DNA of 5,900 nt. Origin: Kiritimatiellia bacterium (GTDB taxonomy: Bacteria > Verrucomicrobiota > Kiritimatiellia > RFP12 > UBA1067). Where the stretch lies: the NCBI GenBank assembly GCA_028701555.1, contig JAQVQN010000167.1, positions 1-5,900 of the forward strand, in the 5' to 3' direction. This document shows, one piece after another, positions 1 through 3,505 of the stretch. Position 1 is the first letter of the stretch. Each line of letters opens with the position of its first letter. A program made the translations under genes and the position numbers. The notes beneath the pieces were generated by a model. The model had not been told where the DNA came from. It was given only the letters and a program-made list of their open reading frames with translations, and did no database searches.

Positions 1-987
1 GAAGCGGATGCCGTCAACCGTGGCGACACGCTCGAAACGCCGCCCAGGCAGCTCGCCGCATGCAGACCCGAGCGCATTGAAAACCCGATCAGGCGCATGC
101 CCAGCCAGCAGCGCGGCAGCGGCCGCCCCCAAAGCGTTCAAAACATTGTGCCGCCCGGCCACCCCCAGCTCGACACGTCCGCACACATGGCCCTTATACA
201 CGACACCGAAAGCAACCGAGTCCGCGACTGTCTCCACGTCAATTGCACGTAACCCAGCCTCTACCGAAAAACCGTAACCCAGTGCTGACACGCCCATGCC
301 TGACACAACCTGCCAGGCGCGCTCGTCGTCACGGCAAAATGCTACACCCTCGCGCGTCTGCGACAACACCTGCCGGAAACAGGACTTTAATGCTGCTTCG
401 TCACTGAAATGCTCCATGTGGTCAAGATCGATGTTGGTGAGCACGGTAATCGCCGGACAGTACAACGCCAGGGTGCCGTCGCTCTCGTCGGCCTCCACCA
501 CCAGCAGCCCCGTGCCGCCGCCAGCCACCCCACCCAGGCTCGGCGTTGACCCGCCAATGCACCAGCCCGGCTCCGTTCCCAACTCTTGAAAAAGCCGCGC
601 TGTGAAACAAGACGTGGTGGTCTTGCCATGAGTCCCGCAAACAGCCACACTGCGGCTTTGCGAGACGAGCGCGGCCAATACCTCGCCACGTCGCTGCACC
701 GGGATACCTTTCACACGCGCCGCCGCCAGTTCAGGCTCATCCCGGTCAACCGCCGCCGATACAATCAGCCGGTCAACCCCCTCCAAATGCCCGGACGCAT
801 GACCTTCCGCCACCGTCACCCCCGCCTCCTCCAGCCATCCGCGCAGAGAGTTGGGCCGCAAATCACACCCGCTGACCCGCCACCCCGACTTTGAAAGCAA
901 CAAGGCCAACCCGGCCATGCCTGTGCCGCAGACTCCCGCCAGATGCGCGTGTCCGCCTGTTTCCGATTTCTCGCCAACACCACACAT
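1..987 (-). CDS. murC: MurC-like UDP-N-acetylmuramate--L-alanine ligase, 3' end beyond window
   Basis: Seen: an uninterrupted reading frame of 329 codons runs from ATG at 987-985 off the left edge. It is the only in-frame ATG between the upstream in-frame TGA and the N-terminal glycine motif. Residues 15-24 read HLAGVCGTGM (UDP-substrate loop). GTHGKTTT at 118-125 is the ATP P-loop (K122). EADESDGT lies at 165-172, TNIDLDHMEHF at 184-194, GRHNVLNAL at 278-286 and GRRFERV at 315-321. Known: these are the ordered motifs of Mur ligases, and MurC uses ATP in the cytoplasm to join L-alanine to UDP-MurNAc, the first step of the peptidoglycan stem peptide. MurC is usually about 450-490 residues, so roughly 70% is present and the C-terminal domain is missing. 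A weak GGAA lies 8 nt before the ATG. It follows sppA by 63 bp on the same strand. Oddity: Cys20 replaces the usual second glycine of GIGG and resembles the ICGT of Mpl. EADESD and the NID-DHMEHF block favour MurC over Mpl. Confidence 0.85.
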   Translation of the reverse strand, partial: MCGVGEKSETGGHAHLAGVCGTGMAGLALLLSKSGWRVSGCDLRPNSLRGWLEEAGVTVAEGHASGHLEGVDRLIVSAAVDRDEPELAAARVKGIPVQRRGEVLAALVSQSRSVAVCGTHGKTTTSCFTARLFQELGTEPGWCIGGSTPSLGGVAGGGTGLLVVEADESDGTLALYCPAITVLTNIDLDHMEHFSDEAALKSCFRQVLSQTREGVAFCRDDERAWQVVSGMGVSALGYGFSVEAGLRAIDVETVADSVAFGVVYKGHVCGRVELGVAGRHNVLNALGAAAAALLAGHAPDRVFNALGSACGELPGRRFERVATVDGIRF

Positions 988-1050
988 TTCGCTTATTCCG
1001 CAAACAGGTCAAGCTACCGCTCGGCCAATCACCCCGCCCGGCTGTCCAGT

Positions 1051-2106
1051 CTACCAGTCCCAGCGGTACATCAGTTTCGTGCCACCTGTCGAATCACGAA
1101 GCAACTTGTCGAGGTCAAGTTTAACGCCTATGCCGGGTTGAGGCGAAAACAGATCCATCAGCGATATCTGCTCGTCATACCGGTAGATTTTCACGGCATC
1201 TGTTTCCAGCAGCTCGGCGATCTTGCGCTGCGCGTCCTCGTTATACCCAATGCTGTCGATCAGCTTGCAGCGCACCGCCTCTTCAGCCATAAACACGCGG
1301 CCGTCAGCCAACGGCGCAACCACAGCCTTTTCCATGCCGCGGTGCTGCGCCACCAGCGTCACAAAACGCTCGTGCATGGCGGAAATCAGCGTTTGCAGCA
1401 TCTCGGTCTGCTCCGGTTTGACATCCCGGAAAGGATTAAGCATGTCCTTGTTGTCGCCGGACTTGATGGTGACATCATGAATGCCCAGCTTCTGAGCCAG
1501 CTCTTTGATGTTGTAGGATTGCATAATCACACCGATCGAACCGGTTATCGTGGTCGGATGCGCAAGTATGTGATCCGAGGCCAACGCGATATAATAGGCC
1601 CCGGAAGCCGCCACGTCCCCCATGATCGTCACCACCGCACGCCCGTCCTGCCTGGCCTTGAAATCCAGCAGCGCCTTGTAGATTATGTCACTGTCGGTGA
1701 TCCCGCCGCCGCCGCTGTTGATCTCAAGGATCAGCCCCATGACCTCGGGATCGTGTGTGGCGCGGCGGATCGACCGCAAGACCGTGTTGGCGTTGCCAAC
1801 GTACCAAGAAGACTCGCCCAGCATGATCATGCCTGAGATCGGCACCCTAATCACCTTGACCGTACCAGTGCCGTAGGACCACTTCTCAACCATGTAAGGC
1901 GCCTCGTCCTCGCCGACATCGCAAGCCCGGTGTTTTTGTCCCAACAAACCAGCCACGGCATTGTCCGGCGGCAGGTTCATAACCTTGAGCCCTCCCACCA
2001 GCACAACTGCGAATAAAAGTCCGACACCGATCAAAAGCCCTAACATCAATGCGCAGCCGAAGCCGCAACCTCGCCCTTTTTTTGATCTTTCAAGATTCTC
2101 TGACAT
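1051..2106 (-). CDS. sppA: Signal peptide peptidase SppA, short single-domain S49 type
   Basis: Seen: 351 residues, with a short basic N-terminus, a hydrophobic Gly/Leu/Val segment at about 18-40 that should anchor the protein, then one S49 domain. The peptidase core includes NSGGGG (130-135), VAASGAYYIA (165-174) with likely nucleophile Ser168, TGSIGVI (188-194), and IKSGDNKD (214-221) with likely general base Lys220. The Ser-Lys distance of 52 residues equals the Ser147-Lys199 distance I recall for Bacillus subtilis SppA. ADGRVF (267-272) and IDSIGY (283-288) are further family motifs. Known: SppA is a membrane serine protease that degrades signal peptides left after secretion, using a Ser/Lys dyad; short forms assemble into rings. 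The start is supported by AAGGTGA just upstream. The gene lies 81 bp after the DUF1080 gene and 63 bp before the MurC-like gene, all co-oriented. Oddities: NSGG replaces the common NSPGG, and an A7 run occurs at codons 8-10. Confidence 0.94.
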   Translation of the reverse strand: MSENLERSKKGRGCGFGCALMLGLLIGVGLLFAVVLVGGLKVMNLPPDNAVAGLLGQKHRACDVGEDEAPYMVEKWSYGTGTVKVIRVPISGMIMLGESSWYVGNANTVLRSIRRATHDPEVMGLILEINSGGGGITDSDIIYKALLDFKARQDGRAVVTIMGDVAASGAYYIALASDHILAHPTTITGSIGVIMQSYNIKELAQKLGIHDVTIKSGDNKDMLNPFRDVKPEQTEMLQTLISAMHERFVTLVAQHRGMEKAVVAPLADGRVFMAEEAVRCKLIDSIGYNEDAQRKIAELLETDAVKIYRYDEQISLMDLFSPQPGIGVKLDLDKLLRDSTGGTKLMYRWDW

Positions 2107-2111
2107 AAATT

Positions 2112-2117
2112 CACCTT
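2112..2117 (-). promoter_or_regulatory. Shine-Dalgarno site of sppA
   Basis: On the minus strand AAGGTG, followed by A, ends 5 nt before the sppA ATG (2106-2104). AGGTGA is complementary to the 3' end of 16S rRNA, so this is a good ribosome binding site and supports the chosen start. The surrounding 81-bp gap (2107-2187) shows no convincing hairpin or promoter. Confidence 0.6.
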
Positions 2118-2187
2118 ATTCCCTTATTCAATGCCGTCATCCTATCAAAATAAGCCGCTCAAAGCCAACTGCATGCCAGCGGGCAAT

Positions 2188-3180
2188 CTATTTGACGCGC
2201 GGATACAACCGGATGTTGCGGTATTCCACAAAGGTATGATCCCCTTGAAAATAAATCGGCCCCGGTGCCTCGTCATCCGAACTCAAAGCCCCTCCCGTAC
2301 AGCCGTCTAATGGCTGGTTGTCTATCACCAGTTTCCCGTTCAGCTTTACCGTCACGTGCCGGTCAGCCAGGATGATGTCGAATTCCTGCCACTCGCCCGC
2401 CGGACGCGCCGCGTTTTCCAAAGGCACGATCCTGCCGTACACGCCGCCAATGCCGCCCCAGCTCGGCTTATGCCCGTAGGAGTCTGTCACCTGCACCTCA
2501 TACCTGCCGCGCAGATATATGCCGCTGTTGCCGCCGCGCGGCAGCTTAACCTCAAGGCACAACCGGAAATCCTCGAATTCGCGATCAGTCCGCAGGTTGC
2601 CGTATTGCGGCGCATCCGAACCGTCACCGAGTTCGGGCATGTTGACCAGTAGATTGTCTCGCACTGACCAGGCGTTCTGCTCGGCCGGGTTGGTCAGCCG
2701 CCAGCCTTCCAGACTATGCCCGTCAAACAAGGCCAGCGGCTCTCCGAATTTCAATGCCGTAAGATCAGGCTGCGGCGGCAGCGGGCGGGAACGGCGTCCG
2801 GTCACGCTCCGCACGGGCAACACCGTGCCGTCGTTCAGCGTGCGAGCCACATCCATGCTCATGCCTTCGCCGTTCACCCGCATGCGCAAGGTGTCCACGC
2901 CCAGTTTGTCAACCCGCATCCCGCCCCGTGTCATGTACCAGCGCTCGTAGGGCCGCACCACCATCAGGCAGTCTCCCTCGAAATATGCCGCCGACACCGG
3001 CACCGCCATGTTAATCTCCCACATCATGCGTACCGCCGGAACACCGTCGTGCACCTCGCTGCGCATCCAAACTGCCCCTCCCTCGGGCGACACCAGACAC
3101 CAGTCGCCATCGAACCCATTGTCCGCCAGCGATACCCCCCCCAACATTAAGACGACTGCCAAGCATACCCTTCGCATCAT
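2188..3180 (-). CDS. Secreted DUF1080 (3-keto-disaccharide hydrolase-like) protein
   Basis: Seen: 330 residues beginning with a signal peptide (two arginines, hydrophobic stretch 5-18, likely cut after SLA at 17-19; no lipobox cysteine). An N-terminal region at about 22-130 opens with FDGDWCL and leads through a Pro-rich link (133-139) into a DUF1080/PF06439 domain at about 145-328. Hallmarks are LFDGHSLEGW (151-160), GNLRTDREFEDF (194-205), GNSGIYLRGRYEVQVTDSYG (217-236), AGEWQEFDI (261-269) and PGPIYFQGDHTFVEYRNI (307-324). Known: the fold is a concanavalin-like beta sandwich; characterised members cleave 3-keto-glycosides, and the family is greatly expanded in Planctomycetes and Verrucomicrobia. 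Inferred: an exported protein acting on oxidised sugars or binding glycans; substrate and catalytic residues cannot be assigned from this window, and no oxidoreductase partner is visible. Tandem ATGs leave the start uncertain by one codon. Oddity: codons 13-16 contain eight consecutive G bases. Confidence 0.9.
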   Translation of the reverse strand: MMRRVCLAVVLMLGGVSLADNGFDGDWCLVSPEGGAVWMRSEVHDGVPAVRMMWEINMAVPVSAAYFEGDCLMVVRPYERWYMTRGGMRVDKLGVDTLRMRVNGEGMSMDVARTLNDGTVLPVRSVTGRRSRPLPPQPDLTALKFGEPLALFDGHSLEGWRLTNPAEQNAWSVRDNLLVNMPELGDGSDAPQYGNLRTDREFEDFRLCLEVKLPRGGNSGIYLRGRYEVQVTDSYGHKPSWGGIGGVYGRIVPLENAARPAGEWQEFDIILADRHVTVKLNGKLVIDNQPLDGCTGGALSSDDEAPGPIYFQGDHTFVEYRNIRLYPRVK

Positions 3181-3181
3181 A

Positions 3182-3197
3182 CTCCCCTTTTCCTTCC
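3182..3197 (-). promoter_or_regulatory. Purine-rich ribosome binding region of the DUF1080 gene
   Basis: The minus strand reads GGAAGGAAAAGGGGAG just before two tandem ATG codons (3180-3178 and 3177-3175). AAGGA ends 10 nt before the first ATG. AGGGGAG ends only 1 nt before the first ATG but 4 nt before the second, so the proximal element suits the second ATG better. Either choice leaves the signal peptide intact. Confidence 0.5.
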
Positions 3198-3286
3198 GGC
3201 TATGTCCTTCTTTTCAAAACCTGTTTTGCCCTTGCCGCTGAAGAGTATCAAATTTTCTTTCCCCGCTAAATACACAAAGGCAAATA

Positions 3287-3347
3287 CCAAGAACGCTCCC
3301 TGCCATCTTTAAGGTCGGACAGAAATTAGACCGCGAAAGCTTCTTGG
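3287..3347. repeat. Imperfect inverted repeat with CCAAGAA/TTCTTGG arms
   Basis: CCAAGAA at 3287-3293 pairs with TTCTTGG at 3341-3347. Inside these arms, CGC (3294-3296) can pair with GCG (3332-3334 region) across a bulge, and GGTC (3313-3316) pairs with GACC (3329-3332). The left arm is preceded by an A/C-rich stretch (ACACAAAGG at 3272-3280). The layout resembles a decayed dispersed intergenic repeat; that identity is inference from a single copy. Confidence 0.4.
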
Positions 3348-3367
3348 CGGTTAATTTCAAGCAAGAA

Positions 3368-3419
3368 GGCGGTTTCAGGTCAAGCATGCAGATGTCTGCA
3401 AGCTTGAGCCTCTACCGCC
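3368..3419. repeat. Long inverted repeat able to form a hairpin of about 21 base pairs
   Basis: The outer arms GGCGGT (3368-3373) and ACCGCC (3414-3419) are exact complements. After a small internal loop (TTCA opposite TCT), GG pairs with CC with one bulged G, and the inner arms 3380-3392 and 3395-3407 are complementary at 12 of 13 positions around a central TG. No T tract follows closely on either strand, so it is not a classic intrinsic terminator. It could be a leader RNA element, a mobile palindromic repeat or a protein-binding palindrome. Confidence 0.6.
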
Positions 3420-3477
3420 AGAATGACTGAGGCTGCGCGAATTCAGCCGGAAACTTGCCGTTATCGGCTAGCAAGCT

Positions 3478-3504
3478 ACTGAAGCGGGCTGAGCCCGCTT
3501 CAGT
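3478..3504 (-). terminator. Strong hairpin directly after the large beta-repeat gene
   Basis: ACTGAAGCGGGCT (3478-3490) and AGCCCGCTTCAGT (3492-3504) are perfect complements around one base, in practice an 11-bp stem with a 5-nt loop. It begins one base after the TAA stop at 3508-3506. No U-rich run follows on the minus-strand transcript, so it is at best a non-canonical terminator; protecting the mRNA 3' end is an alternative role. Confidence 0.55.
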
Positions 3505-3505
3505 C

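Larger units (their letters stand above)
3181..3505. other. Structured 325-bp intergenic spacer without a gene
   Basis: No reading frame here has a recognisable product or a good ribosome binding site. The spacer is more AT-rich than the flanking genes, especially 3200-3300, and contains at least three inverted repeats (3287-3347, 3368-3419, 3478-3504), listed separately. A smaller one, CTTGC...GCAAG around a CCGTTATCGG core, lies at about 3454-3475. For minus-strand transcription it carries the 3' end of the large beta-repeat gene and must hold the leader and probably the promoter of the DUF1080-sppA-murC group. No clear -35/-10 pair can be picked by eye. Confidence 0.6.

Noticed and set aside
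387..689. Minus-strand 100-codon frame within the MurC-like gene in another phase
   Set aside because: Overlaps the ligase frame, which carries the P-loop and other Mur motifs in order; the alternate frame is Trp/Arg-rich and unrecognisable.
943..1836. 297-codon plus-strand open frame opposite sppA
   Set aside because: It lies antisense to a clear SppA with intact catalytic residues. The translation is His/Arg/Gln-rich with no recognisable domain and no good ribosome binding site; it is a codon-bias shadow.
2130..2187. Possible promoter (TTGGCT ... TAGGAT, 18-bp spacing) ahead of sppA on the minus strand
   Set aside because: Only partial agreement with a sigma-70 consensus, and promoter consensus is poorly known in this lineage; not strong enough to list.
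2716..3150. 144-codon plus-strand open frame opposite the DUF1080 gene
   Set aside because: His/Pro/Arg-rich antisense translation over a well-supported conserved protein; no independent evidence.
3220..3290. Possible promoter with a TTTGATACT -10-like element upstream of the DUF1080 gene
   Set aside because: No matching -35 at an acceptable distance; the region is AT-rich enough to produce such a match by chance.
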